Shown here piece after piece: positions 1 through 8,982 of a stretch of 64,000 nt of DNA. The notes beneath the pieces were generated by a model. It searched no databases. It had not been told where the DNA came from and saw only the letters and a program-made list of their open reading frames with translations. Source of the DNA: an uncultured Lentisphaerota bacterium (GTDB taxonomy: Bacteria > Verrucomicrobiota > Kiritimatiellia > CAIQIC01); assembly GCA_903912445.1 (NCBI GenBank), contig CAIWHP010000182.1:17801-81800 (forward strand), read 5' to 3'. Positions within the stretch are counted from its first letter, which is position 1. Each line of letters opens with the position of its first letter. A program made the position numbers and the translations under genes.

Positions 1-1074
1 GCCAAGTCCGAACTGCTGAAGACCAACAGCGATCCAGCGTGGATGCGTGCTTACGGCACCGGAGGCACGCTGCAAGCGGGCGACGGCTTGTGCCTGCTGC
101 GCACATCGACCACGGCGATTGGCGTCATCGGTTGCACGGGCCTGAAGTTCATCGGCGTGAGCAACTACATCACCAAAGGCGGGCTGCGCGAATTCGGCGG
201 CGGAGGCGGGCACTTGTGGAAGGACTGCTACTTCGGCCCGCGTCCGGGCACCTGTCACTGGCAAGGCTCCGACGGTTTCCTCAGCGGCTGCATGGAACGC
301 GGCAGCACGCTTGACGGCTGCACCATGCTGCACACCACCGATGACCTGATCAACTTCAACGGATTGTGGGGTTACGTCGAGAAGGTCTCGGGTCGGAACA
401 TCACGCTGCATCCCGATTCGCACATGCCTGCGCAGCCCGGCGACAAATTGAACTTCTTCGACAAGCAAACCGGCGCACCCCTTGGCACCGCGAATGTCGT
501 GTCCGCCAATAAGCTGTCGCTCACGCTGGATCGCGATGCGACTCCCTTGGCGACTGCCGTGGCGGAAAACCCGCGCTGGCAGAACGACGGCTGGGAAATC
601 CGAAACTGTGACTTCCGCGACAGCTACCAGCGCGTGCTCATCCAGGGCGGCAATGGTGGCACGCTGCGCAACAGCCGCTTCACCCGCATCGGTTCGGGCA
701 TCTATCTCGACAGCAACTTCTTCACCCACAACGAAGGCGGCATCTGTCGCGGCATCCGCATTCTCGACAATGTCTTCGAAAACGTCGCCATCCATCCCGA
801 TGGCGTGGCGCTGCAAGCCGGCTTCCAGTCGCTGAACCATCAGGCCCGCACGCCGCTGCTGAGCGACCTCACAGTCCGCGGCAACCGCTTCATCAACTCT
901 GGCCGACGCGCCATCGAGTTCAGACTCGTCTCCAGCGGCGATATCTCCGGCAACACCTTCGTCAACTCCGGCAAGCCCCGCGTCCTCGCCGGAAAAGCGT
1001 CGCCGCAGGACGATCCACAGCCGGTGCAGCTCAAACAGTGCGCGGAGATCATCGTGAAAGACAACCGACCATGA
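1..1074 (+). CDS. Right-handed parallel beta-helix protein, 5' truncated
   Basis: The frame is open to the first base of the window, so the true start lies upstream; 357 codons are visible. An internal ATG at 43 is not needed. The C-terminal half is built of short repeated strand-turn units such as IRNCDFRDSYQRVLIQGG, LRNSRFTRIGSGIYLDSN, ILDNVFENV, VRGNRFINSGRRAIEF and ISGNTFVNSG, with the N-x-F spacing typical of right-handed parallel beta-helix (pectate-lyase-like) folds. Such proteins are usually exported lyases, hydrolases or glycan binders. Its stop overlaps the next start (ATGA), so it is translationally coupled to a second beta-helix protein in the sulfatase locus. Catalytic residues and substrate cannot be assigned. 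Confidence 0.85.
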   Translation, partial: AKSELLKTNSDPAWMRAYGTGGTLQAGDGLCLLRTSTTAIGVIGCTGLKFIGVSNYITKGGLREFGGGGGHLWKDCYFGPRPGTCHWQGSDGFLSGCMERGSTLDGCTMLHTTDDLINFNGLWGYVEKVSGRNITLHPDSHMPAQPGDKLNFFDKQTGAPLGTANVVSANKLSLTLDRDATPLATAVAENPRWQNDGWEIRNCDFRDSYQRVLIQGGNGGTLRNSRFTRIGSGIYLDSNFFTHNEGGICRGIRILDNVFENVAIHPDGVALQAGFQSLNHQARTPLLSDLTVRGNRFINSGRRAIEFRLVSSGDISGNTFVNSGKPRVLAGKASPQDDPQPVQLKQCAEIIVKDNRP

Positions 1075-2999
1075 GAACCGCCCTCACACTCCTCCTCGCC
1101 CTGCTGCTGGCGCCGTTGGCTGCGCTGCACGCCGCCGACCTGAACAATCGCCTTGAATTGTTTGAGCCAGCCCATGGCGAGAAGCTCATCAATTACCATC
1201 CGCATTTCCAATGGCGCGGACCGGAGATGACGCTCGACTATCAACCCGAGTGCGAGATTCAGATCGCTACGGAGCCCGGCTTTCAAAAATTGGTGGCCAC
1301 GGATGTGATTGGCGGCGGCATGAACCGGTTTTATTCGATGGTCAGCCTCACGGAGCCACGGGATTACTTCTGGCGGGTGCGCATCATGAAGCCCGAGGTT
1401 GGCCCCTGGTCCGACACCTTCAAGTTCACCATCGTCGCACCCGAAAAGCGGTTCGACATCGCCAAGGGCAGCAACAGCGCGACGGTGCTGGAGACGCTGC
1501 GAAAGGCGGCGGCGACAGCGAAGGCGGGGCAGACGGTGGAGGTGCGCTTTGAAAATGGCGACTACCGGATCGGTCCGATGAAGGATCGCTACGCGTTTCG
1601 GCTTCATCGCGTTCGCGGCCTTCGTATCGAAGGGAATGGCGCTTCCATCACGATGTCGGGCGATTCGTTTTTCGCGGAGGTGACGGAGAGCGAGAATGTC
1701 GAGATTCGGGGCCTCACGATGAAGTGGGACACGCCCGGGCATGTGATGATGGAGGTCACGAAGGTCCTGCCCGACACGCGCGAGATCGAAGCGGCGATCC
1801 TGCCGCCGTATCCGCTGAAGGACTTGGAGTTCTACTGGCCCGTCGGCGGTGGCAATACCTTCCTCATCCGGGTCGACCCCAGGCATCCCGGCAAATACAC
1901 CGGCGGCATCAAGGAACGCACGCCGCGTCTCGCCATCAGCGCAGGCGTCTATCGCATCGGCCCGATCGAGGCGCGAGAGTTTCATACCTGGCAGGTAGGT
2001 GATCGCCTCGCGGCCACGCATTACCGCAGCGGTTTCATCCAGAATCACGATAACGAGAAACTGGTGCTCAAGGACATCACCTTCGTCGATGCACCGGGCG
2101 CGATCTCCGGCAACGGCGGGCGCAACAACAAGGTCGCCTACCTGAATGTGGACGTGGTGCCGGACCCACGCTTTCCAGATTGTCGGCTGGCGGGCCATGC
2201 ATCGTCTGAAGGCGGACGCATCGCCGCGTGGATCGAGCAATGCGACTTTCACATGCTCGGTGATGACAACTACAACACCGGCTACTTCTTTGACTACAAG
2301 CTGCTGGAACAATCCGATCCGCGCACGTTCACCATGAACATCCAGCCGTGGGATGAGCTCATCTTTCCCGGCGACCGTTTGCGTTTTGCGGATCAAAAAA
2401 CCAACCGTGGACTTGGCGAGGCCATCGTCGTCACCGTGGACAACGGCACCAAGGACAAAGTCACAGTCACGCTCGATCGCGCGATGCCGCCGTTGCCGGC
2501 AAGCACCATCGCCAGCAACAACCACGGCACGCAGCGCTACGTTTACCGGAACAACCGCCAGTTTGGCGGACGTGGGCACGGATTGAAGTTCAAAGGCTAC
2601 GGCGCGCTCATCGAGAACAACGTCTTCGAGAACATCGCCGGCATCGGCATCTACCTAGGCTGTCCGGAAGGACCCGAAACCATCGCCCGCTCGGCGGACA
2701 TGGTGACGGTGCGGCGCAATCGCATCACGCTCTGCGGCTGGCATAGCATCGAGGCCGGACAGGTCGCGGCGCCGTCCGAGCGCCTGCGGATCGAAGACAA
2801 TCTGATCCGCGATTCCAAGACGGCGGGAATCTTTCTGCAAAACGTCCACGGGGCGTTGGTCCGTGGAAATACCTTCGAGTCCGTCACCTCGTTTTTCGCG
2901 CCGACCAACACCTATCAATCCATCATCTTGAAAGACTGCACTGACATCCGGGTGTCTGGAGAGGTTCTCGCTGATAAGCGGCTGAAGGATGCGCCGTGA
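1071..2999 (+). CDS. Secreted Fn3-like + parallel beta-helix protein
   Basis: 642 aa. The ATG at 1071, overlapping the upstream stop by 4 bp, is preferred over an in-frame ATG at 1038 because it begins directly with a Sec signal (MRTALTLLLALLLAPLAALHAA). Residues about 25-125 resemble a fibronectin-III/bacterial Ig domain (LFEPAHGEKLINYHPHFQW ... YFWRVR). Residues about 135-640 are beta-helix rungs (IEGNGASITMSGDSFF, LIENNVFENIAGIGIYLG, IEDNLIRDSKTAGIFLQN, VRGNTFESV). The same layout is seen in extracellular polysaccharide-active proteins of PVC bacteria. It probably cuts or binds the glycan desulfated by the downstream sulfatases; lyase, hydrolase or isomerase activity cannot be told apart here. 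Confidence 0.88.
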   Translation: MRTALTLLLALLLAPLAALHAADLNNRLELFEPAHGEKLINYHPHFQWRGPEMTLDYQPECEIQIATEPGFQKLVATDVIGGGMNRFYSMVSLTEPRDYFWRVRIMKPEVGPWSDTFKFTIVAPEKRFDIAKGSNSATVLETLRKAAATAKAGQTVEVRFENGDYRIGPMKDRYAFRLHRVRGLRIEGNGASITMSGDSFFAEVTESENVEIRGLTMKWDTPGHVMMEVTKVLPDTREIEAAILPPYPLKDLEFYWPVGGGNTFLIRVDPRHPGKYTGGIKERTPRLAISAGVYRIGPIEAREFHTWQVGDRLAATHYRSGFIQNHDNEKLVLKDITFVDAPGAISGNGGRNNKVAYLNVDVVPDPRFPDCRLAGHASSEGGRIAAWIEQCDFHMLGDDNYNTGYFFDYKLLEQSDPRTFTMNIQPWDELIFPGDRLRFADQKTNRGLGEAIVVTVDNGTKDKVTVTLDRAMPPLPASTIASNNHGTQRYVYRNNRQFGGRGHGLKFKGYGALIENNVFENIAGIGIYLGCPEGPETIARSADMVTVRRNRITLCGWHSIEAGQVAAPSERLRIEDNLIRDSKTAGIFLQNVHGALVRGNTFESVTSFFAPTNTYQSIILKDCTDIRVSGEVLADKRLKDAP

Positions 3000-3033
3000 C
3001 CGGAAAATTGCATGAGGCCAGGGCATAATCGCG

Positions 3034-3093
3034 CCAACGTTTTCCAGGCATTGGAAAAGAAGCCTGTGCAAGTTTCCAATGCTTGGAACTGAT
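3034..3093. repeat. TTCCAA palindrome pair, locus 1
   Basis: Two palindromes, TTCCA-GGCAT-TGGAA (centre 3049) and TTCCAA-TGC-TTGGAA (centre 3081), 32 bp apart, fill the only sizeable gap between the beta-helix gene and the first sulfatase. Same family as at 8714, 19953, 24876, 34099 and 62680. Confidence 0.9.
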
Positions 3094-3119
3094 GATTGAA
3101 TGGAACTAGAGCAACAGCC

Positions 3120-4496
3120 ATGAACCTCACTCACCTGCTTCTCGCCATCCTGTTGCTCGTGCCGCTGGCGAATCTTCACGCTGCCAAGAAGGCCAAGCCC
3201 AACGTCATCGTCATCCTCGCCGATGATCTTGGGTATGCCGATCTGGGTTGTCAGGGTTCGCGGGATGTGAAGACGCCGAACATCGACTCGCTCGCGACGA
3301 ATGGCGTGCGCTGCACGGCGGGCTATGTCACCGCGCCGCAGTGCTCGCCGTCGCGCGCGGGCTTGGTGAGCGGCTGCTACCAGCAGCGTTTCGGCCACGA
3401 GGGCAATCCGAACTTTCCGCTGCTGCTCATGCGCGGCAGCAAGACGATCGCGGACCACCTGAAAGCCGCAGGCTACGCAACGGCGCATTTCGGTAAATGG
3501 CACCTCGGCTTCGAGGAGAAGGCCTCCGTGCCCAAGGAGATGGCTGCGAAGGGCGATTGGATGGCGCCCACGCAGCACGGTTTCGACGAAAGCTTTGGCT
3601 ATGCGGATTACGCCAAGGTCGCGCGGAAAGGCAGCGACATCCAGCCCTCGCTTCATGCGCGGGATGACCGGGTCTTTGGCCGCAAGGCGGTGGACTTCAT
3701 CGCGCGTCATCGTGAGCAGCCATTTTTCATCTATCTGGCTTTCCATGCGCCGCATTATCAGCAGGTGGATTTTGGCGGATGCAAGGAGCGTTTTCCGTCG
3801 CCGGCACCCGGCCGGCTGGGCGTGCTGGGCGTCATGGCGCAGCAGGATGACGCCGTGGGGCTGGTGCAAGAGGCGCTCCGCGACTACGGGCTGGAGACGA
3901 ACACGCTCGTGTTCTTCATGAGCGATAACGGCGGCACGCGCACGCCCGACATGCCCGCGAGCAGCAAGCATTTTCAAGGTTCGTTGAACGCCCCGTTTTC
4001 AGGCAAGAAAGGCACCGCGCTCGAAGGTGGCATCCGCGAGCCGTTCATCGTGCAGTGGAAAGGGCGGTTGCCCGCCGGCAAAACCTACGACCGGCCCGTC
4101 AGCACGCTCGACGTGCTGCCCACCGCGGTCGCTGCGGCGCAGGCCAAGACACTCGATGGCGTCCAGCTTGATGGCGTGAATCTGCTCCCGTTCCTGCTGG
4201 GCGAAAGCTCCGCCGATCCGCACGAGGCGCTCTTCTGGCGCTGGCGTGCCGAACAGGCCATCCGCATGGGCGACTGGAAGCTCGTCCGCGGTAAAGAGCA
4301 GAAGCAGTGGCGGCTGATTGACCTCGCTCATGACGTGAAAGAGGACCACGATCTTTCCGCGCAGCAACCTGAGAAGGCAAAGGCCTTGCTCGCGCGTTTT
4401 GAAAAATGGAATGCCACGCTCCCGCCCGTCGGGCCCAGCTTCAAGGACACGACCGAGGGCGATGAAGCCGACGAAAAAGGAAAGGGTGCCAAATGA
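3120..4496 (+). CDS. Secreted S1-family sulfatase 1
   Basis: 458 aa. The ATG at 3120 is chosen because a Sec signal (MNLTHLLLAILLLVPLANLHAA) follows at once; an in-frame ATG at 3096 would add eight residues before it. Metal-site pair D35-D36 (LADDLGYADLGC), formylglycine motif C75-S-P-S-R, GKWHLG, and SDNGG followed by GTALEGGIREP are all present, so an active Cys-type sulfatase is expected after maturation by an FGE or anSME enzyme. The stretch before QQDDAVG is divergent from usual family members but stays in frame. The C-terminus is charged (DEADEKGKGAK), and its A-rich codons (aaaggaaaggg) also provide a Shine-Dalgarno for the coupled next gene (ATGA overlap at 4493). Confidence 0.95.
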   Translation: MNLTHLLLAILLLVPLANLHAAKKAKPNVIVILADDLGYADLGCQGSRDVKTPNIDSLATNGVRCTAGYVTAPQCSPSRAGLVSGCYQQRFGHEGNPNFPLLLMRGSKTIADHLKAAGYATAHFGKWHLGFEEKASVPKEMAAKGDWMAPTQHGFDESFGYADYAKVARKGSDIQPSLHARDDRVFGRKAVDFIARHREQPFFIYLAFHAPHYQQVDFGGCKERFPSPAPGRLGVLGVMAQQDDAVGLVQEALRDYGLETNTLVFFMSDNGGTRTPDMPASSKHFQGSLNAPFSGKKGTALEGGIREPFIVQWKGRLPAGKTYDRPVSTLDVLPTAVAAAQAKTLDGVQLDGVNLLPFLLGESSADPHEALFWRWRAEQAIRMGDWKLVRGKEQKQWRLIDLAHDVKEDHDLSAQQPEKAKALLARFEKWNATLPPVGPSFKDTTEGDEADEKGKGAK

Positions 4497-6964
4497 GAAG
4501 CAGTAACCTTGATTACGCCTGCGCTCATTCACGGCTGGCGCTGTTGCTGGCTATTCAACTGGCCTCTATCGTCTGCGTGGCGCAAAGCCAACAAGCCACT
4601 CCGGGGCTGTTGATCGAGGCCGAAAAATTTACGCGCAAGGAACCAGCCCGTGGCGAGTATGCCCAGGTCTCGCAGGACACAGCGTGCAGTGGCGGAGCTT
4701 TTCTGGCCCGCTTGTTCTTGGAGGGGCGCTGTACCTATGAGTTCACGCTGCCGACGGCCGGCGTGTATCGCTGCTGGGTGCGCTATGCGCGCAAGTCCGG
4801 CGAGGGCGCGCTATCCGCCACGTTGGATCAGCGGGCTGCCGCCAAGCCGTTGAAGGTCTCGCTGCCTGTGACTTGCAACAGCGATGGGTCAGGTGCGTGG
4901 AAGTGGGCGCGTTTGTTTGAGCAACCCTTGGCTGTGGGCCGGCACACGTTGGTGTTGGAGCACGCGCCCATCCGGCTCGATTGCCTCTTCATCTCCACCG
5001 CCCTGCAACCGCCGGACTTCACGGCCGCGGCGCACGCGTCCCGCGAGTCACTCTCCGTGGAGACGCTGGGAAAACTGGCCAAGCCGATCGAGCCGCCGTT
5101 TCCCGTATGGTTGCAGGACTGCCGCAGCTATCAGTTGCCCAAGTGGTATGATGGCATCCGGGTTTGCGCACACACACGACTCAGTCCCCCGATGCGGGAC
5201 AAACCCTGTTTCACCAATGCGGCCCAAGCGATCGCGTCGCTGGGCTTCAAGGAATTCGCCCGCCATATCAAGTCGGGTGGGGAAGGTGCGTGGTGGCCGA
5301 GCAAGGTTGGCACGGTCGAGGACTGGGCGCAGGACCGGAACGTGGCCAAGGAAATCATAGACGACGCGCACAAGCAGGGGCTGCGCCTAATGGCCTATAA
5401 CCGGCACATGGAGGATACATACATGGCAGGGCAACATCCGGACTGGGTGTGCGTGGGACCGGACGGCCAGCCGCGTTCCACCCATCGCGGTGCGAACCTG
5501 TGTTTCAATTCGCCCTATGTGGATTATCTCATCCAGCGCCAGTTGGAGCTGGTGGAACTGGGCGTGGACGGGCTGTATTACGACGAGGTCCACATGCCCA
5601 AGGCTTGTTGCTGGTGCCGGTACTGCCAGGAGAAGTTCAAGGGGGAAACGGGACTCGAACATCCCAAGTCGGTGGACGCCGCCGATCTCGTGTATCGCAA
5701 GCTGCTCGAGTTCAACAACGTCACGGTCGAGCGCGCGTTTCTGCGCATTCGCAAGGCGCTGCATGCGCGCAACCCCGAGGTGGTGATGCTCATCGGCAGC
5801 AACACCTATCCCGGCATGGGCGATCCGCATCTCTCCCAGCGGCTCTTCCGGATCGCGGACGCGATGAAGACGGAGTTCAGCCTGCCCGCGCGCATCGGGT
5901 TGAACCGGGTCTTCACGCAAGACCCGTCCTTGAAACCCATTCCGCCGGATGTGCGCATTGGCATGGGCTACGCCTTGGCGCGGGACTCCACGGATGGCCG
6001 GCCGCCCCACGTGTGGTGCCACGGTCTGACGGACAGCCTCTCCGCCTGCTATGCCACCGCCGGGATGATCGCGCATGGCTGTGTCGCCAACCTGGATAAC
6101 CAAGAAACCGGCATTCCCGACGCGGCCCGCTTTGCCACGGCCGTGGCGCTGGGCAATCGTATCGCGCCCGCTTTCGCCGGGGCGCGGCCGCTGGCGTGGG
6201 CGGCCATACATGTTTCTGAGCTCGCGCGGAACCGCTATCTGCCCGACGAATCCGCCGCGTGGAAGCAGGCCATCTATCCGGCGGTGGGTGCCTATATGGC
6301 TTTGTCGCGGTCGCGGTTGCCGGTGCGCATCGTGACCGATAGTCAACTGGAAGAGGGCGCGCTCGCGGGTTTCAAAGTCCTCTTCCTGCCGTCGCCCAAG
6401 GACTTGACGGAGTCTATGCGCGGGCAGGTGGAAAAATTCAAAGCAGCGGGCGGACATGTCATTGCGCAGCGCTCCGACTGGCTCTGGCACGATACCAACG
6501 ATGGACAGGCAAAAGCATGGGATGAATTCCTCACGACCGTGGCCGCCGATGTCGCCCGGGCACCAGTCCAGGCACTGGGCGGTCCGGAGAAGATGCATTG
6601 CGAAGTTTTTGCCACGGCCGATGGCAAACGTCTGACGGTGGCGCTGGTGAATGATTTTTCATGGGTCAGCACCGGCAAGCATGGCAACGAGGATCAAGCT
6701 GGCGCCCCCAAGGCCAAGGGCAAGTCCGCCAAGACGGCGTCGAAAGTAAAACCGGAAGCAGACAAAGCTGAAGTAGCCGCTGCGCTCAAAGGCCAGCCTG
6801 CGCCCTGTCATGGCGTACGCGTGCTGTTGCGTGGCTCGGCCGCGCCCAAGCGGATCACGAACCTGGTGGATGGCCAGACGCTGACGGCCCACGCTGTGGA
6901 CGGCGCGATAGAGATAGCGTTGCCCGACTTCCCTATCGTTGCGGTGTTGCATCTTGAATATTGA
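4493..6964 (+). CDS. Secreted TIM-barrel glycoside-hydrolase-like protein
   Basis: 823 aa, overlapping the sulfatase stop by 4 bp. After a signal region (ALLLAIQLASIVCVAQS), residues about 35-165 (LLIEAEKF ... YEFTLPTAGVYRCWVRYA) look like a carbohydrate-binding jelly-roll module. Residues about 200-520 form a TIM-barrel-like domain with an ELGVDGLYYDEVHMPKACC segment, where D and E sit at strand ends as in putative glycosyl-hydrolase families of the GHL/DUF type, and a Cys cluster CCWCRYC that could bind metal. Residues about 555-690 resemble the beta-galactosidase trimerisation (glutamine-amidotransferase-like) domain (VLFLPSPKDLTESMRGQVEKF). A Lys-rich linker (KAKGKSAKTASKVK) lies near residue 745. 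Glycosidase activity is inferred, not shown; the substrate is unknown. Confidence 0.8.
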   Translation: MRSSNLDYACAHSRLALLLAIQLASIVCVAQSQQATPGLLIEAEKFTRKEPARGEYAQVSQDTACSGGAFLARLFLEGRCTYEFTLPTAGVYRCWVRYARKSGEGALSATLDQRAAAKPLKVSLPVTCNSDGSGAWKWARLFEQPLAVGRHTLVLEHAPIRLDCLFISTALQPPDFTAAAHASRESLSVETLGKLAKPIEPPFPVWLQDCRSYQLPKWYDGIRVCAHTRLSPPMRDKPCFTNAAQAIASLGFKEFARHIKSGGEGAWWPSKVGTVEDWAQDRNVAKEIIDDAHKQGLRLMAYNRHMEDTYMAGQHPDWVCVGPDGQPRSTHRGANLCFNSPYVDYLIQRQLELVELGVDGLYYDEVHMPKACCWCRYCQEKFKGETGLEHPKSVDAADLVYRKLLEFNNVTVERAFLRIRKALHARNPEVVMLIGSNTYPGMGDPHLSQRLFRIADAMKTEFSLPARIGLNRVFTQDPSLKPIPPDVRIGMGYALARDSTDGRPPHVWCHGLTDSLSACYATAGMIAHGCVANLDNQETGIPDAARFATAVALGNRIAPAFAGARPLAWAAIHVSELARNRYLPDESAAWKQAIYPAVGAYMALSRSRLPVRIVTDSQLEEGALAGFKVLFLPSPKDLTESMRGQVEKFKAAGGHVIAQRSDWLWHDTNDGQAKAWDEFLTTVAADVARAPVQALGGPEKMHCEVFATADGKRLTVALVNDFSWVSTGKHGNEDQAGAPKAKGKSAKTASKVKPEADKAEVAAALKGQPAPCHGVRVLLRGSAAPKRITNLVDGQTLTAHAVDGAIEIALPDFPIVAVLHLEY

Positions 6965-7060
6965 AAGCATAAACACGGCTGGCGTCAGCGCCGGCGAAGC
7001 TTGTGCGGAGTGCGCCCATCGCGCTGGGGGAAAATGATTGGAAAGGAACTGAAGCAAAAT

Positions 7061-8497
7061 ATGAAAAAAGCTTGCGCACTTTTCGCCACGCTGCTGCTGA
7101 CCTTGCCCGCTGCGTTGCGCGCTGCCGAAGTGAAGCCCAACCTCATTTTCATCCTCGCCGATGATCTGGGGTATGCCGAACTCGGCTGCTATGGACAGAA
7201 GGTCATTCAGACGCCGCACCTCGACGGCATGGCGCGGGAGGGGCTGCGGTTCACGCAGTTCTATTCCGGGGCGACGGTCTGCGCGCCGTCGCGCAGCGTG
7301 CTGATGACGGGGAAGCATCACGGGCATACGCGCGTGCGCGGCAACGCGGGTGTTGCCAACCCAGAGGCGCAGGCGCTGCGCGCGGGCGATGTGACCGTGG
7401 CCGCTGTGTTGCAGAAAGCGGGTTACAAGACGGCGCTCATCGGCAAGTGGGGTTTGGGTGACGTGGGCGCGGCGGACTGCGGCTTGCCGCGCAAACACGG
7501 TTTCGATTTCTTCCTCGGCTTTCTGAATCAGATCCACGCGCACAACCACTTCCCCGATTACCTGTGGCGGAACGAGGAGAAGCTGGAGCTGCCGAACAAG
7601 GTCACGCCGCTGGGCAATCTGGGCGGCGGCTATGCCCCGGAGGGCAAGGTCTATGCCGACGATCTCTTTGCCGACGAGGCGCTGAAGTTCGTCGCCGCCA
7701 ACAAGGAGCGGCCGTTCTTCCTCTACTGGAGCATGGTGGTGCCGCACGCGAACAACGAGCGCACCAAGGAGCTGAAGGACGGCACCGAGGTGCCCGACTA
7801 CGGGCCCTATGCCGACAAGGATTGGCCGAAGCCCGACAAGGGGCAGGCCGCGATGATCTCGCGCATGGATGGTTATGTGGGTCGGATGCTCGCGGAACTG
7901 CGGCGGCTCGGCTTGGCCGAGCGCACGCTGGTCATCTTCACGAGCGACAACGGCCCGCACAACGAGAGCAACCATGACCTGACGCGCTTCAAGCCGTCTG
8001 GCCCATTCAGCGGCATCAAGCGCAGCCTGACCGATGGCGGCATCCGCGTGCCGTGCCTCGCATGGTGGCCCGGCACGGTCAAGCCCGGGAGCGTGAGCGC
8101 GCACGCCGCCTACTTCGGCGACTGGCTGGCGACCGCAGCCGAGCTGGCGGGCGCCACGGCGCCGGCGGGGCTCGATTCGCTCAGCTTCGCGTCCACGTTG
8201 CGTGGCAGCGCGCAGGCGCAACACGAATTTCTCTGCTGGGAATTTCACGAAGGCGGCTTCAAGCAGGCGGCGCTCTACCAGGGCCGCTGGAAAGGCATCC
8301 GTGCCGGCGGCCCGGCCGCGTCGGTGGTGCTCCACGATTTGCAGAACGATCCCGCCGAGCAGGTGGACGTTGCCGCGCAGCAGCCCGAGATCGCGGCGAA
8401 AATTGGCGTCTACCTCCAGACTGCCCGCTCGCCGCTGCCCGAGTGGGAACCGAGGTGGCAGGCCGGCAAGAAAAAAGCCCCAGCCGGCAACCGGTGA
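7061..8497 (+). CDS. Secreted S1-family sulfatase 2
   Basis: 478 aa. The ATG at 7061 is preferred over ATGs at 7001 and 7034 because it starts a clean Sec signal (MKKACALFATLLLTLPAALRAAE) and has gaaaggaact upstream. Metal residues D34-D35, formylglycine motif C74-A-P-S-R, GKWGLG, SDNG and DGGIRVP are present. The layout (GKHHGHTRVRGN after the motif, CWEFHEGGFKQAALYQGRWK near the end) matches the arylsulfatase-A-like subgroup common in PVC genomes. The C-terminus ends GKKKAPAGNR. It is separated from its neighbours by 96 bp and 485 bp, so it may be a single-gene transcript or a read-through part of the sulfatase locus. Confidence 0.95.
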   Translation: MKKACALFATLLLTLPAALRAAEVKPNLIFILADDLGYAELGCYGQKVIQTPHLDGMAREGLRFTQFYSGATVCAPSRSVLMTGKHHGHTRVRGNAGVANPEAQALRAGDVTVAAVLQKAGYKTALIGKWGLGDVGAADCGLPRKHGFDFFLGFLNQIHAHNHFPDYLWRNEEKLELPNKVTPLGNLGGGYAPEGKVYADDLFADEALKFVAANKERPFFLYWSMVVPHANNERTKELKDGTEVPDYGPYADKDWPKPDKGQAAMISRMDGYVGRMLAELRRLGLAERTLVIFTSDNGPHNESNHDLTRFKPSGPFSGIKRSLTDGGIRVPCLAWWPGTVKPGSVSAHAAYFGDWLATAAELAGATAPAGLDSLSFASTLRGSAQAQHEFLCWEFHEGGFKQAALYQGRWKGIRAGGPAASVVLHDLQNDPAEQVDVAAQQPEIAAKIGVYLQTARSPLPEWEPRWQAGKKKAPAGNR

Positions 8498-8982
8498 GCC
8501 CGCGCGAATTTTGATAGTGCGCCAAGCGGGGCGTGACGCAGAGCCAGTCATGCCGTGCCCATGGTTGGGCGTTCCCTGCGGCTCAAAATCAGGATTACAA
8601 AAGCATAGGGTACAGACGGTCCGACGATGCCGCCGGACACGGGTACTATGATTTTGTCCCCATGATTCTGAGCCTCCGACGTCCGAAGGATGAAATCGAA
8701 ATCACGACGGGAGTTTTCCAATCCTTGGGGAATATCCGGCAGACTTTTCCAAGGCTTGGAATGCACGCGGCTTGTTTTTTCCAATGCTTGGGAAACTGCC
8801 GGTTCCCTTTTCCAGCCCGTGGAAACGTCCGTTGCGCGAGGCATTGCGTTCGTGAGCATAGATGTAATTTTGAGAGCTTTGAAAACCTCGGAATCCAGCG
8901 GGGTGGGGGTGTTTACACTTGTGCGGTTGTGGGGCGCTGGCTAGGCTGCCCGCGCTTTGCAAATCAACCGGAGTTGAAGCAG
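8498..8982. other. 485-bp non-coding gap with palindrome array
   Basis: No convincing gene. A frame on the + strand stays open through it and joins sulfatase 3, but the translation has no signal or domain and runs across the repeats, so I treat it as chance. It holds the four-unit TTCCAA array (8714-8826). The last 150 bp probably contain the promoter of the ten-gene unit starting at 8983, but I see no clear -35/-10 pair. Confidence 0.7.
8714..8826. repeat. TTCCAA palindrome array, locus 2 (four units)
   Basis: Four palindromes with centres at 8723, 8754, 8786 and 8817, i.e. spacings 31, 32 and 31 bp. Cores: TTCCAA-TCC-TTGGGG, TTCCAA-GGC-TTGGAA, TTCCAA-TGC-TTGGGA, TTCCA-GCCCG-TGGAA. The spacers share CCGGCAG or its complement CTGCCGG. 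This is the longest array of the family in the window and lies upstream of the main sulfatase unit. Confidence 0.92.

Noticed and set aside
3760-3870. Possible compensated frameshift in sulfatase 1, because the residues before QQDDAVG look unlike family members
   Set aside because: Neither other frame restores a better match and the frame is continuous; treated as divergence.
8714-8826. CRISPR-like regular array
   Set aside because: Units are 15-bp palindromes with 16-17-bp spacers, only four copies, elsewhere two, and no cas genes; repeats and spacers are too short.
8533-8982. N-terminal extension of sulfatase 3 through an open frame
   Set aside because: It would run over the palindrome array and bury the signal peptide; the ATG at 8983 has a ribosome site and a signal sequence.
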